Below, piece after piece: positions 49,465 through 57,491 of a stretch of DNA of 64,000 bases (its first letter is position 1; each line of letters starts with the position of its first letter). The notes under the pieces are model-generated. The model was not told the origin of the DNA, searched no databases, and was given only the letters and a program-made list of their open reading frames with translations. The position numbers and the translations under genes are program-made. Origin of the DNA: Polynucleobacter sp. UK-FUSCHL-C3 (GTDB lineage: Bacteria; Pseudomonadota; Gammaproteobacteria; Burkholderiales; Burkholderiaceae); contig NZ_CP099959.1 in NCBI RefSeq assembly GCF_040409815.1, positions 124,001-188,000 on the forward strand. Direction: 5' to 3'.

Positions 49465-49551
49465 AAAAGGTACAGGAGATCAATATAGCAAATACCGATT
49501 TTTCTAGCTATTAGGGGATATTGTTTTTGCTGTCAGATTAAGATTACAGGT

Positions 49552-50076
49552 ATGACCCGTTCTAGCCATAAGCAACCCATTCATATTGACCGATGTGTTA
49601 TCTCCTCCCCCTTTGGAAGCCTGCGTATTAGTACCGAATTGGTGGATGGTAGCTTGATGATTTCTGAAATAAGCTATCTTGCTAAAGGGCTCAGTAAAGT
49701 ACGCCCCCAAAATGATTTGGCGCGGCAGGCAAAAGATCAAATCGAAGCTTACTTTGAAGATCCTTTATTTAAGTTCAATCTGCCACTAAAGCAACAAGGC
49801 ACGCCATATCAGCACCGCGTTTGGTCAGCAATCTCCGACATCCCAGTGGGCAACACTATTTCGTACGGAGATTTGGCGAAACAGATTAAAAGTGGTCCTC
49901 GTGCAGTCGGAGGAGCCTGTGGTGCAAATTATTACCCGCTTTTAATACCTTGCCATCGAGTTTTATCAGCTAATGGATTGGGGGGGTTCATGCAACAAGG
50001 TGGTGAAATCGGTCGGCACCTAGATATCAAGCGCTGGCTCTTGCGCCATGAAGGGATAGAATTTATTAAGCCTTGA
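49552..50076 (+). CDS. ogt: Methylated-DNA-protein cysteine methyltransferase
   Basis: Ogt removes O6-alkyl groups from guanine in DNA by suicidal transfer to its own cysteine. The 174 residues include YQHRVWSAISDIPVGNTISYGDLA, the arginine-finger region GPRAVGGACGANYYP and the acceptor Cys134 in LIPCHRV. There is no Ada-type regulatory domain, so it is a stand-alone repair protein. Its 3' end overlaps the convergent squalene-synthase-like gene by 11 bases. Confidence 0.93.
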   Translation: MTRSSHKQPIHIDRCVISSPFGSLRISTELVDGSLMISEISYLAKGLSKVRPQNDLARQAKDQIEAYFEDPLFKFNLPLKQQGTPYQHRVWSAISDIPVGNTISYGDLAKQIKSGPRAVGGACGANYYPLLIPCHRVLSANGLGGFMQQGGEIGRHLDIKRWLLRHEGIEFIKP

Positions 50077-51049
50077 GCGCCCTAGCCTGAAGTCGAAAAA
50101 ACAGCCCCATCAGGAAATCACTGCGTACGGCAAGTTTCGTAAAGATATAGAAGCGACTAACTTGCCCACGCGTGAGTTTCACATCGGCGCCCCCTTGGAG
50201 CGTTTGCCGTTGTGCAATTTGTTTAAGGGTCATAACTGCAAGCCCAAAGGCTAAGAAACAAAATTGGCGAATACCCGGCTCTGATTTAGGAATACAGCAG
50301 ATATAGCGCAGGGAGTCCTCTAGTTTTTGATGGGCTATGACCAATAAATCGGTCTGACCAAGGCCTTTAGGTTTCCAGGACACCCCCCTTAATTGATCTT
50401 CCGGAGAGTCTTTTAAGATATTTGTCATTTGTAGGGCCTGACCAAACGCAATCGCTAAACTTTCTTTCCCAGAGATGGCTTTTGCAAATGCTGGGGAGTG
50501 AAGTGCAAAAAGAGTGGTTAGCATTTCGCCTACAACTCCGGCAACGACATAGCAATATTTTTCAAATTCCTGAAGGTCCTCTAGACCAATTTGATTCTGG
50601 CGTATATGAAAATAGGACATTCCTTCAGACATGATTTGCAAACATTTAGCAACCGCATGACGTTGTCTCTCATCACAGCTTTGTAAGACGCGTAAGACCC
50701 TTGGAATATTTTCAATAAGATCTTTTTCATTATGATTAGGATGATTAATAAGAGCGATCAAACATTCCCGAACAAATTGTTCTGAAAGACTATGATCAAG
50801 TACCGTTTTGATAAATAAAGTAGATAGCTCCTGCTTTGTTGTCGGATCAACACAGGTAGCATCCTCAATCGTATCTACGATGCGACACAAAAGATAGGTA
50901 TTGCCGACTACTTTTTCTAAGCCATTCGGCAGCAGCGGAATCGTGAGTGCAAAGGTTCTGGAAACGGACTCAAGAATGGAGCGCTGGTAGAGTTCATCAT
51001 GCGCTAGCTGATTGAAGGAGGAAGGGGGGTCGCTAATACTCTGAGGCAT
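50066..51049 (-). CDS. Squalene/phytoene synthase-family protein, closest to farnesyl-diphosphate farnesyltransferases
   Basis: The 327-residue protein is a head-to-head prenyl synthase. It has the first aspartate-rich motif DTIED (59-63), SRTFALTIPLLP (30-41), the YVVAGVVGEMLT helix and the second motif NILKDSPED (210-218). The SRTFALTI and LLCRIVDTIED strings and overall length are more like the FDFT1-type squalene synthases than HpnC/HpnD. A C-terminal membrane anchor is not obvious. No cyclase, hpn or carotenoid gene is in the window, so the fate of the product is unknown. Upstream is the symporter gene on the same strand. Confidence 0.82.
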   Translation of the reverse strand: MPQSISDPPSSFNQLAHDELYQRSILESVSRTFALTIPLLPNGLEKVVGNTYLLCRIVDTIEDATCVDPTTKQELSTLFIKTVLDHSLSEQFVRECLIALINHPNHNEKDLIENIPRVLRVLQSCDERQRHAVAKCLQIMSEGMSYFHIRQNQIGLEDLQEFEKYCYVVAGVVGEMLTTLFALHSPAFAKAISGKESLAIAFGQALQMTNILKDSPEDQLRGVSWKPKGLGQTDLLVIAHQKLEDSLRYICCIPKSEPGIRQFCFLAFGLAVMTLKQIAQRQTLQGGADVKLTRGQVSRFYIFTKLAVRSDFLMGLFFRLQARALKA

Positions 51050-51125
51050 GCCGTCATTATGTCAAACTGTTTTATAGCAAGGTAGCTTCGCCTGTTAATT
51101 GAACTAAGACAGTTGTGCTTAAAGC

Positions 51126-52541
51126 CTAATGACTGGTGTGAGGTTTTTTGGGGGATATATAGGAGCCAAGTACCATCCCAAATAGACTGGCGATGAGGCC
51201 AAGGAGCTGAGGCTCAACTGGCTCCTCGATCCCAGTGATCTCCAGAACGATCCAGACGCTTAGCCCAAAGAAAATAGCTAGAAGTGCCCCAAGATTGCTG
51301 GCCCTTTTCCAAAAGAGGCCGGCCACCAAGGGAACAAAAGCTCCTGCTAGGGTAATTCGATAGGCATTCTCAACCATCGTATGGATTCGGGAATCAGTCA
51401 CGAAGGCGTAATAGGTAACAATGCTTGTGAATACAAAAACGGTCATGCGGGTTGCCCATAAGAACTGCTTATCGGACATGCCAGGAGAGAAGCCTTTCAG
51501 AATGTTTTCTGTAAAGGTGACTGATGGAGCTAATAATGTGCCTGAGGCAGTACTCATAATCACAGAAATGAGCGCGCCAAAGAAAATGACCTGAATAAAG
51601 AATGGCATGTGATTTAAGATGAGTGTCGGCAAAATCATTTGAGAATCCCCTGCTAGATATTTCTCAACCATAGCAGGATCAATAATGTTGGCTGAATAGG
51701 CTAAAAAGAGGGGTACTGCTGCAAAAAAGAAGTAGGCACAACCGCCCAATATGGTTCCCCAAACTGCCACTGCTTCATTCTTAGCAGCATTGACCCTCTG
51801 AAAAACATCTTGTTGGGGAATGGAGCCTAGAGCCATCGTTAGCAAGGCTGCGATCCAGCCCAGCATATCAAGTAGATCTAGCTTTGGGAGGAAGTCAAAT
51901 TTACCCTCTGCGCTAGCCTTTGAGATAACCGAAGCAACCCCCCCAGCCTGCTCAGCAGCATTGCTGGCAACCAATAAAAGGCCAATCACAATCACAACCA
52001 TTTGCACAAGAGTGGTGAGAGCTACAGACCACATACCACCAAATAAGGTGTAGATCAATACAACTGCGGCACCGATTAACATGCCTTCCTTGGTAGAAAT
52101 TAAATCGTTTGATAGAACATTAAAGGTAAGTCCGAGAGCGGTAATTTGCGCTGATACCCAGCCCAAATAAGAAACGATGATGCAAATCGATAGCAATAAC
52201 TCGGTTTGGCGGTTATAGCGGATTCGAAAGAAGTCGCCCAGAGTAATCAGGTTCATTCGGTAGAGCGGACGAGCAAAGACAAGCCCAAAGAGAATTAAAC
52301 AAATTGACGATCCTAAGGGGTCAGAGATCAGGCCACGAAAGCCTTCCTCAAGAAAAGTAGCCGAAATACCGAGAACGGTTTCTGCGCCAAACCAAGTTGC
52401 AAAAACCATTGATAAAACAAAGACCATGGGCAGATTACGCCCCGCAGTAATGTAATCCTTGGCGTTATGTACTTTGGTAGCACCATAAAGCCCGACCCCT
52501 ACCGAGACAATAAGGTAGGCAATGACCAACCAAAGTAGCAT
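51126..52541 (-). CDS. Sodium:solute symporter (SSS family)
   Basis: This polytopic membrane protein of 471 residues, with about 13 predicted helices, belongs to the sodium/solute symporter family (PutP, PanF and similar). Visible features are AKDYITAGRNLPM at the N-terminus, FATWFGAETVLGISATF, LYTLFGGMWSVALTTLVQM (a typical SSS signature region), SIPQQDVFQRVNAAKN and VIMSTASGTLLAPSV. The substrate cannot be told. Divergent neighbours encode a ketopantoate-reductase-like enzyme and hydrolases, suggesting uptake of an organic or keto acid. Confidence 0.88.
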   Translation of the reverse strand: MLLWLVIAYLIVSVGVGLYGATKVHNAKDYITAGRNLPMVFVLSMVFATWFGAETVLGISATFLEEGFRGLISDPLGSSICLILFGLVFARPLYRMNLITLGDFFRIRYNRQTELLLSICIIVSYLGWVSAQITALGLTFNVLSNDLISTKEGMLIGAAVVLIYTLFGGMWSVALTTLVQMVVIVIGLLLVASNAAEQAGGVASVISKASAEGKFDFLPKLDLLDMLGWIAALLTMALGSIPQQDVFQRVNAAKNEAVAVWGTILGGCAYFFFAAVPLFLAYSANIIDPAMVEKYLAGDSQMILPTLILNHMPFFIQVIFFGALISVIMSTASGTLLAPSVTFTENILKGFSPGMSDKQFLWATRMTVFVFTSIVTYYAFVTDSRIHTMVENAYRITLAGAFVPLVAGLFWKRASNLGALLAIFFGLSVWIVLEITGIEEPVEPQLLGLIASLFGMVLGSYISPKKPHTSH

Positions 52542-52815
52542 CAGGAGCTCCTATCGCGACAACTAATCTAGTGACCTATTGGCCAGTTAATAACTAGCCC
52601 TGATTATAGGAGGGGATTAGCTTCTGGGTCACTAAATGTGCCGGGCGAGCCTTTATCTCAAAGGGGAGGTATTAAAAAACTAGCCGAACCCTGATTTTTT
52701 CATCTCTCGATTTGGATGCTACTTTTATTTAAGGTAGGAGACTTAAGGAGTCAATACCCTGAAAAAATATCGTACTATTATCAAAATAAAGGTTTCTATT
52801 TAGCGAGGGCGGGTT
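52542..52815. other. Divergent intergenic region with paired repeats
   Basis: This 274-base region separates the leftward symporter gene from the rightward reductase gene and should hold both promoters. It contains TAGTGACC (52569-52576) and its reverse complement GGTCACTA (52627-52634), and CTAATC (52563-52568) with GATTAG (52615-52620). The second pair crosses the first instead of nesting in it. No convincing ORF or RNA gene is present. Confidence 0.4.
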
Positions 52816-53835
52816 ATGAAGATTTGTATTATTGGCGGCGGCGGTGCGATCGGAGGATATCTGGCGGTTCTATTGGCCAACTCCGGTAACGAGGTGACGG
52901 TCATGGCGCGCGGCGCAACCTTAAGAGCAATTGAAGAACGCGGCTTGGCCCTCATTAGTGATGAGCATCCAGAGCCCATAATTGCCAAGGTAAAGGCGGT
53001 TGAGAATCTTCGTGGTTTGCCTAAGCAGGACGTCATCATTCTGGCAGTCAAAGCACACCAGGTGGAGCCGGTCATTGATGATCTTGTATCGGTCTTAAGT
53101 CCCGAAACCATCTTGATCCCGATGCAAAATGGTATTCCTTGGTGGTATTTCCAAAAACTGAATAGCAAGTACAAAGATCACTCTGTTGATACCGTTGATC
53201 CGGGTGGCGTGATTATGCGTGCAATTAGCCCTGACAACATCATTGGTTGCGTTGTCTATCCAGCAACGATCACCCAGGGCCCTGGTGTTATACGTCACGT
53301 AGAAGGCGTCCGCTTTCCCTTGGGAGAGCTCGACGGGAAAACCACAGATCGAATTCAGAAAATTTCAGATGTTATGGGCGCAGCTGGATTTAAGTCCCCC
53401 ATTTTGGATGATATTCGTGCAGAGATTTGGTTAAAGCTATGGGGTAATCTGACATTCAATCCAATTAGCGCACTGACGCATGGAACTCTTGAGGGAATTT
53501 GCCGCTACCCCTTAACTAAAGAGTTGGCACGCAACATGATGGCAGAAGCACAATCCATTGCAGAAAAATTAGGCGTCACGTTTCGGGTTGATATCGAACG
53601 TCGAATTGCGGGTGCAGAGAAAGTTGGCAAACATAAGACTTCCATGTTGCAGGATTTAGAGGCAGGCCGTTCCTTGGAAATTGATGCGCTTCTAGGTTCG
53701 GTTATCGAGTTAGGAGAGATTACCGAGACGCCCACACCTTGTCTAAATACAGTTTATGCATTAACAAAATATTTAGATCAAAACGTTCAAGACGCCAAAG
53801 GTAGCCTCATACTTCCAGTTGCTGCAGGGTACTAA
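52816..53835 (+). CDS. Ketopantoate reductase-family protein
   Basis: This NAD(P)-dependent 2-dehydropantoate 2-reductase-like enzyme has 339 residues. The Rossmann motif is MKICIIGGGGAIGGYLAVLL. The catalytic-side lysine is in LAVKAHQ, NGIPWW replaces the usual NGxG region, and LKLWGNLTFNPISALTHG holds the second conserved lysine and asparagine. PanE reduces ketopantoate to pantoate, but many homologues act on other 2-keto acids. The catabolic setting and the presence of fumarylacetoacetase- and GrdB-like genes nearby make a non-PanE role plausible. It has a good GAGGG site upstream. Confidence 0.82.
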   Translation: MKICIIGGGGAIGGYLAVLLANSGNEVTVMARGATLRAIEERGLALISDEHPEPIIAKVKAVENLRGLPKQDVIILAVKAHQVEPVIDDLVSVLSPETILIPMQNGIPWWYFQKLNSKYKDHSVDTVDPGGVIMRAISPDNIIGCVVYPATITQGPGVIRHVEGVRFPLGELDGKTTDRIQKISDVMGAAGFKSPILDDIRAEIWLKLWGNLTFNPISALTHGTLEGICRYPLTKELARNMMAEAQSIAEKLGVTFRVDIERRIAGAEKVGKHKTSMLQDLEAGRSLEIDALLGSVIELGEITETPTPCLNTVYALTKYLDQNVQDAKGSLILPVAAGY

Positions 53836-53843
53836 TTTAAGAT

Positions 53844-54611
53844 TTATTCAAAGCGGTTATCAAGTCGACCAACGCCATCGATCACGATACTGACATTACT
53901 GCCTGGTTTCATGGATCCGACACCCACCGAGGTTCCGCAGGCAATAATGTCGCCCGCTTCCAGTGTCATATCTTGGGATATCAGACTTACTAATTTAGCC
54001 GGTGAGAAAACAATATCGCTCAAGGGATAGTTTTGGCGTTCTTGATCATTGAGGATGGTTTTAATACTTAAACTCATCGGATCAATATCAGTACTAATAA
54101 CCGGTCCAAAGACTCCGAAGGTATCGAAATTCTTAGAGCGGGTCCACTGAGCATAACCGGGGTTGCGATTCAAGATTTCAACGGCAGTGACGTCGTTGAC
54201 GCAGGTATAGCCAAAGATATGTTTAGCTGCGTCCGCCTCACTCACTCCATGACAGCGCCCGCCGATCACAATTCCTAATTCTCCTTCGTAAATCACTTTG
54301 CCACTATAGGATTTAGGAACCCGAATTGTTTGTCCTGCAGCAAGATACGAATTATTTGATTTGAGAAAGTAAAGGGGCTCATCTGGAATGGCGTGCTCTA
54401 GTTTTTTCACTAAAGCATGAAAGTTGTCGACTAGAGCTAAAAACTTATTGGGGACGCAGGGAATATCAATGATCACCTCTTTTAATTTGAGGTACTCACC
54501 CCTGGCGCGAGGATTTTGGAATAAATCACCGCTATGGACCGCAATTTGATCCCCTTGCAATTGACCAAAGCCAGAAATTCCGTCGTGCCGATAACGTAAC
54601 CAGTGCGCCAT
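53844..54611 (-). CDS. Fumarylacetoacetate hydrolase-family protein
   Basis: The 255-residue protein has the FAH fold with its metal site: the ExE motif in YEGELGIVIG and the aspartate in YTCVNDVTA, then RSKNFDTFGVFGP and ITQ-like C-terminal glycine-rich segments (ACGTSVGVGSMKPG). FAH-family enzymes cleave C-C bonds in or hydrate/decarboxylate acyl-pyruvates in aromatic and sugar-acid catabolism. Substrate is unknown. It converges on the ketopantoate-reductase-like gene (eight-base gap) and diverges from the GrdB-like gene. Confidence 0.87.
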   Translation of the reverse strand: MAHWLRYRHDGISGFGQLQGDQIAVHSGDLFQNPRARGEYLKLKEVIIDIPCVPNKFLALVDNFHALVKKLEHAIPDEPLYFLKSNNSYLAAGQTIRVPKSYSGKVIYEGELGIVIGGRCHGVSEADAAKHIFGYTCVNDVTAVEILNRNPGYAQWTRSKNFDTFGVFGPVISTDIDPMSLSIKTILNDQERQNYPLSDIVFSPAKLVSLISQDMTLEAGDIIACGTSVGVGSMKPGSNVSIVIDGVGRLDNRFE

Positions 54612-54678
54612 AATAAGATACTCCTAAAGTAGTAATTACTAGGATCTTATCAAGGACTTGAGCGTTACCCTCCAAATC

Positions 54679-55605
54679 ATGGCAGAACTCTTATTTGCAC
54701 CCGAATACGATCAGCCTATTTCGTATATTCAACGCACTCGATCGTATTACCTCGGGTTGGGGTATGACAAGCCCTATGTTTGGGCGCATTACACCGATGT
54801 TCCCTTTACTCCCCTTCAAAAACCTCTTCAGAATTCAGTCATTGGTTTGATTACAACAGCAGTTCCTTTTGATCCATTAAAGGGGGATCAAGGCCCGGGT
54901 GCAAGCTATAACGCACATGCTAAGTTTTATGAGCCCTATGCTTTGGCGAGCAAGAGTAATCCTGATCTTCGTATTGCACATGTTGGTATAGATCGTAAGC
55001 ATGCAAATATGGCTGAGATGGCATGTTGGTTTCCGCTAGAAGTGGCAAGACGGGCAGCAGATTGCCAACGTATTGGTAAGGTGGCCGAACGTTTCTATGG
55101 TTTGCCGACCAATCGTAGTCAGCGCCACACTCTTGAAATCGATGCCCCTCAAATCTTGGCTAATTGCAGGGACGATGGGGTCGATCTTGCTATTTTGGTT
55201 CCAAACTGTCCGATTTGTCATCAAAGCATTGCCCTTTTAGCTCGCTACCTTGAAGGGGCTGGTATTCCTACGGTCGTCATTGGTGCAGCAAAAGACATCA
55301 TCGAATATTGCGGCGTTCCTCGCTTTGTATTCAATGACTTTCCTCTGGGAAACGCCGCAGGACGTCCGGGAGATCCTGAGTCTCAAAATGCTATTTTTGA
55401 GCTCGCATTAATGCTTTTGGAGCGGGCGCCAGCGCCCCGTACGACTATTCAATCAGAATTTCCCTGGAGTTCTGACCCAAGTTGGAAATTAGATTACATG
55501 AATATTGAGCGTTTATCGGATGTGGAATTGGCAAAATTACGTCTTGAGGCAGAGACCGCACGAATTGCCGCCAAGGAGATTCGGCTAAAAACGGTTGGGA
55601 AGTAA
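54679..55605 (+). CDS. GrdB-like (glycine/sarcosine/betaine reductase B-family) protein
   Basis: This 308-residue protein resembles proteins annotated as glycine/sarcosine/betaine reductase selenoprotein B-like in aerobic proteobacteria. Supporting strings are [50 protein letters not shown] and [12 protein letters not shown] then [16 protein letters not shown]. Cys177 and Cys180 (CPIC) mark a thiol pair; no in-frame TGA suggests selenocysteine. Partner subunits of true glycine reductase are absent from the window, so a real reductase role is doubtful. I start at the ATG at 54679; a TTG at 54658 would add seven residues. The stop abuts the tRNA gene. Confidence 0.75.
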   Translation: MAELLFAPEYDQPISYIQRTRSYYLGLGYDKPYVWAHYTDVPFTPLQKPLQNSVIGLITTAVPFDPLKGDQGPGASYNAHAKFYEPYALASKSNPDLRIAHVGIDRKHANMAEMACWFPLEVARRAADCQRIGKVAERFYGLPTNRSQRHTLEIDAPQILANCRDDGVDLAILVPNCPICHQSIALLARYLEGAGIPTVVIGAAKDIIEYCGVPRFVFNDFPLGNAAGRPGDPESQNAIFELALMLLERAPAPRTTIQSEFPWSSDPSWKLDYMNIERLSDVELAKLRLEAETARIAAKEIRLKTVGK

Positions 55606-55682
55606 TGGTCGGAATGAGAGGATTCGAACCTCCGACCCCCTCGTCCCGAACGAGGTGCGCTACCAGGCTGCGCTACATTCCG
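55606..55682 (-). tRNA. tRNA-Pro (anticodon CGG)
   Basis: Read on the minus strand, the sequence folds as a cloverleaf of 77 bases including an encoded 3' CCA. The acceptor arms are CGGAATG and CATTCCG; the anticodon stem CCTCG/CGAGG encloses the loop TTCGGGA with anticodon CGG, which reads the CCG proline codon; the T-loop is GGTTCGAATCC-like. Its last base (55606) directly follows the TAA of the convergent GrdB-like gene. Confidence 0.95.
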
Positions 55683-55694
55683 CTAATTATTATT

Positions 55695-56699
55695 TTATCC
55701 CTGACGAATTAAGGAGTACTCGCACAGCGCACGGAGCGAATCACTCGCCGTATTTTTTGGGAAGTCTTTAATGGTGTTTAAGGCTAGAGCCACTTCTTTG
55801 CGGGCAGCTTCTTGGGTATATTCAAGGGCACCAGATTCTTGAATACCTTGCAAAATTTGTGCAAACACATCATCAGGCAGCTCTTCATTTTGAGAGATTG
55901 CCTCTCGTGCTAGTAGGGATTGTTCGGGACTACCCTTTTCCATCAGATAGATCAGAGGCAAAGTCGGCTTGCCTTCGCGGAGATCATCACCCACATTTTT
56001 GCCCATGTCTTCTGGATTGGCGGTGTAATCCAGAAGATCGTCCATGAGCTGGAAGGCTGTACCAATGTGCCGACCAAAAGCTGCCGCTAGCTCACGTTCA
56101 ATATCGCTAGCTTGGGCAATGAGAGCGCCCAGCTCGGCAGACGCCTCAAAGAGTTTTGCTGTTTTGTAACGAATAACCTGGAGATAGCTCGATTCATCGA
56201 CTTCAGGATCATTCATGTTGAGAAGCTGTAATACTTCGCCTTCCGCAATCGTATTAGTTGCATTGGAGAGAATTTGCATGACCCGAATATCATTTGGGGC
56301 AACCATCATTTGGAATGCGCGTGAATAAAGGAAGTCGCCAACCAAGACGCTAGCAGCATTCCCAAAAGCAGCATTTGCTGTTTGCTTGCCCCTTCGCATG
56401 GTGGACTCATCGACTACGTCATCATGCAACAGTGTGGCTGTATGAATGAACTCGACAACAGCCGCTAGCTCCAAAGCATGGGGAATCTCTTTTCCATGCC
56501 CTAGGGCCTTGGCAATCAATAACAGTAGAGCTGGGCGGACACGTTTTCCACCCGATTGGATGATGTAGGCGGCTATTTGGTCAATCAGGACGACTTCAGA
56601 CGCGAGCCGGCGTCGGATTACCTCATCCAAAGCCTTTAAATCTAGGCTAATTGGGGCCAATATTTGGCCTAAGTTATTGTTTTTGACAGTATTATTCAT
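55695..56699 (-). CDS. ispB: Polyprenyl diphosphate synthase (octaprenyl type)
   Basis: IspB extends farnesyl diphosphate to the long side chain of ubiquinone. The 334-residue all-helical synthase has GGKRVRPALLLLI, the first aspartate-rich motif LLHDDVVDESTMRRG, VGDFLYSRAFQMM, and the second motif AFQLMDDLLDYTANPEDMGKNVGDDLREGKPTLPL. Chain length is not readable with certainty; octaprenyl is the norm for this group. It diverges from rplU, as in many proteobacteria. Confidence 0.94.
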   Translation of the reverse strand: MNNTVKNNNLGQILAPISLDLKALDEVIRRRLASEVVLIDQIAAYIIQSGGKRVRPALLLLIAKALGHGKEIPHALELAAVVEFIHTATLLHDDVVDESTMRRGKQTANAAFGNAASVLVGDFLYSRAFQMMVAPNDIRVMQILSNATNTIAEGEVLQLLNMNDPEVDESSYLQVIRYKTAKLFEASAELGALIAQASDIERELAAAFGRHIGTAFQLMDDLLDYTANPEDMGKNVGDDLREGKPTLPLIYLMEKGSPEQSLLAREAISQNEELPDDVFAQILQGIQESGALEYTQEAARKEVALALNTIKDFPKNTASDSLRALCEYSLIRQG

Positions 56700-56826
56700 C
56701 CAAGATATAATACTTGGCTCGGCTCGAACTCACCGATTTCCCCAAAGCAACTCGTTTCTTAGGGCGTTTTATGGTGAAACCAGTCGATTTGTATCTTCCT
56801 TATAGTATTTTTTGAGAGGTTTAACC

Positions 56827-57138
56827 ATGTACGCGGTCATAAAAACCGGTGGCAAACAGTATAAAGTTGCTGCTGGCGAAAAATTGAAAATAGAACAGAT
56901 ACCGGCGGACATCGGCAGCGATATTACTCTTGACCAAGTTCTCGCCGTAGGCGAGGGCACGTCGCTAAGAATTGGCGACCCCTTGGTGAGTGGTGCCGCT
57001 GTGATGGCTACTGTTGTCTCCCAGGGACGTCACGATAAAGTGAAAATCTTTAAGATGCGTCGTCGTAAGCATTATCAAAAACATCAAGGCCATCGCCAGA
57101 ATTTCACTGAGATTCTGATTAAGTCGATTAAGGCCTGA
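56827..57138 (+). CDS. rplU: 50S ribosomal protein L21
   Basis: L21 is a 23S rRNA-binding protein of the large subunit. The 103 residues begin [20 protein letters not shown] and contain the [14 protein letters not shown] tract that contacts RNA. The ATG at 56827 is chosen over an upstream TTG because it gives the standard L21 N-terminus and has GAGAGG about eight bases before it. It is followed by rpmA after 15 bases in the usual rplU-rpmA pair. Confidence 0.97.
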   Translation: MYAVIKTGGKQYKVAAGEKLKIEQIPADIGSDITLDQVLAVGEGTSLRIGDPLVSGAAVMATVVSQGRHDKVKIFKMRRRKHYQKHQGHRQNFTEILIKSIKA

Positions 57139-57153
57139 GTTTAGGAGAAAAAT

Positions 57154-57414
57154 ATGGCACAGAAAAAAGGCGGCGGCTCAACACGTAACGGACGCGACTC
57201 AGAATCAAAACGTTTAGGCGTTAAGGTTTATGGCGGTCAAGCAATCCATGCTGGCGGCATTATTGTTCGTCAACGTGGTACCAAAGTACATCCCGGCACC
57301 AATGTTGGTATGGGTAAGGATCACACTTTGTTTGCATTGATTGATGGTCAGGTCGAATTTGGTGTGAAAGGGGCTTTGAAGAAGGCCCAGGTTTCAGTCT
57401 TGCCTCGCTCTTAA
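57154..57414 (+). CDS. rpmA: 50S ribosomal protein L27
   Basis: L27 lies near the peptidyl transferase centre. The 86 residues start [20 protein letters not shown], the flexible N-terminal tail that reaches the P-site tRNA, without the cleaved leader seen in Firmicutes. [15 protein letters not shown] is the diagnostic core. A TTTAGGAG site lies before the ATG. A strong terminator follows 46 bases after the stop. Confidence 0.98.
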   Translation: MAQKKGGGSTRNGRDSESKRLGVKVYGGQAIHAGGIIVRQRGTKVHPGTNVGMGKDHTLFALIDGQVEFGVKGALKKAQVSVLPRS

Positions 57415-57460
57415 GCGGCCTGACTGAGATTTCTTTCTACTAAGTTAATCAACAGGAATG

Positions 57461-57487
57461 GGCCTCGCAAACTGCGAGGCCTTTTTT
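57461..57487 (+). terminator. Intrinsic terminator after rplU-rpmA, overlapping the obgE leader
   Basis: GGCCTCGC (57461-57468) and GCGAGGCC (57474-57481) pair perfectly over 8 bp around AAACT, followed by TTTTTT. It ends the rplU-rpmA transcript four bases before the obgE ATG (57492). The only ribosome-binding-like sequence for obgE, GAGG at 57477-57480, lies in the 3' arm. Confidence 0.88.
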
Positions 57488-57491
57488 ATTC

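Noticed and set aside
54658..55605. Selenocysteine in the GrdB-like protein
   Set aside because: The frame has no internal TGA; the expected position region carries CPIC cysteines instead.
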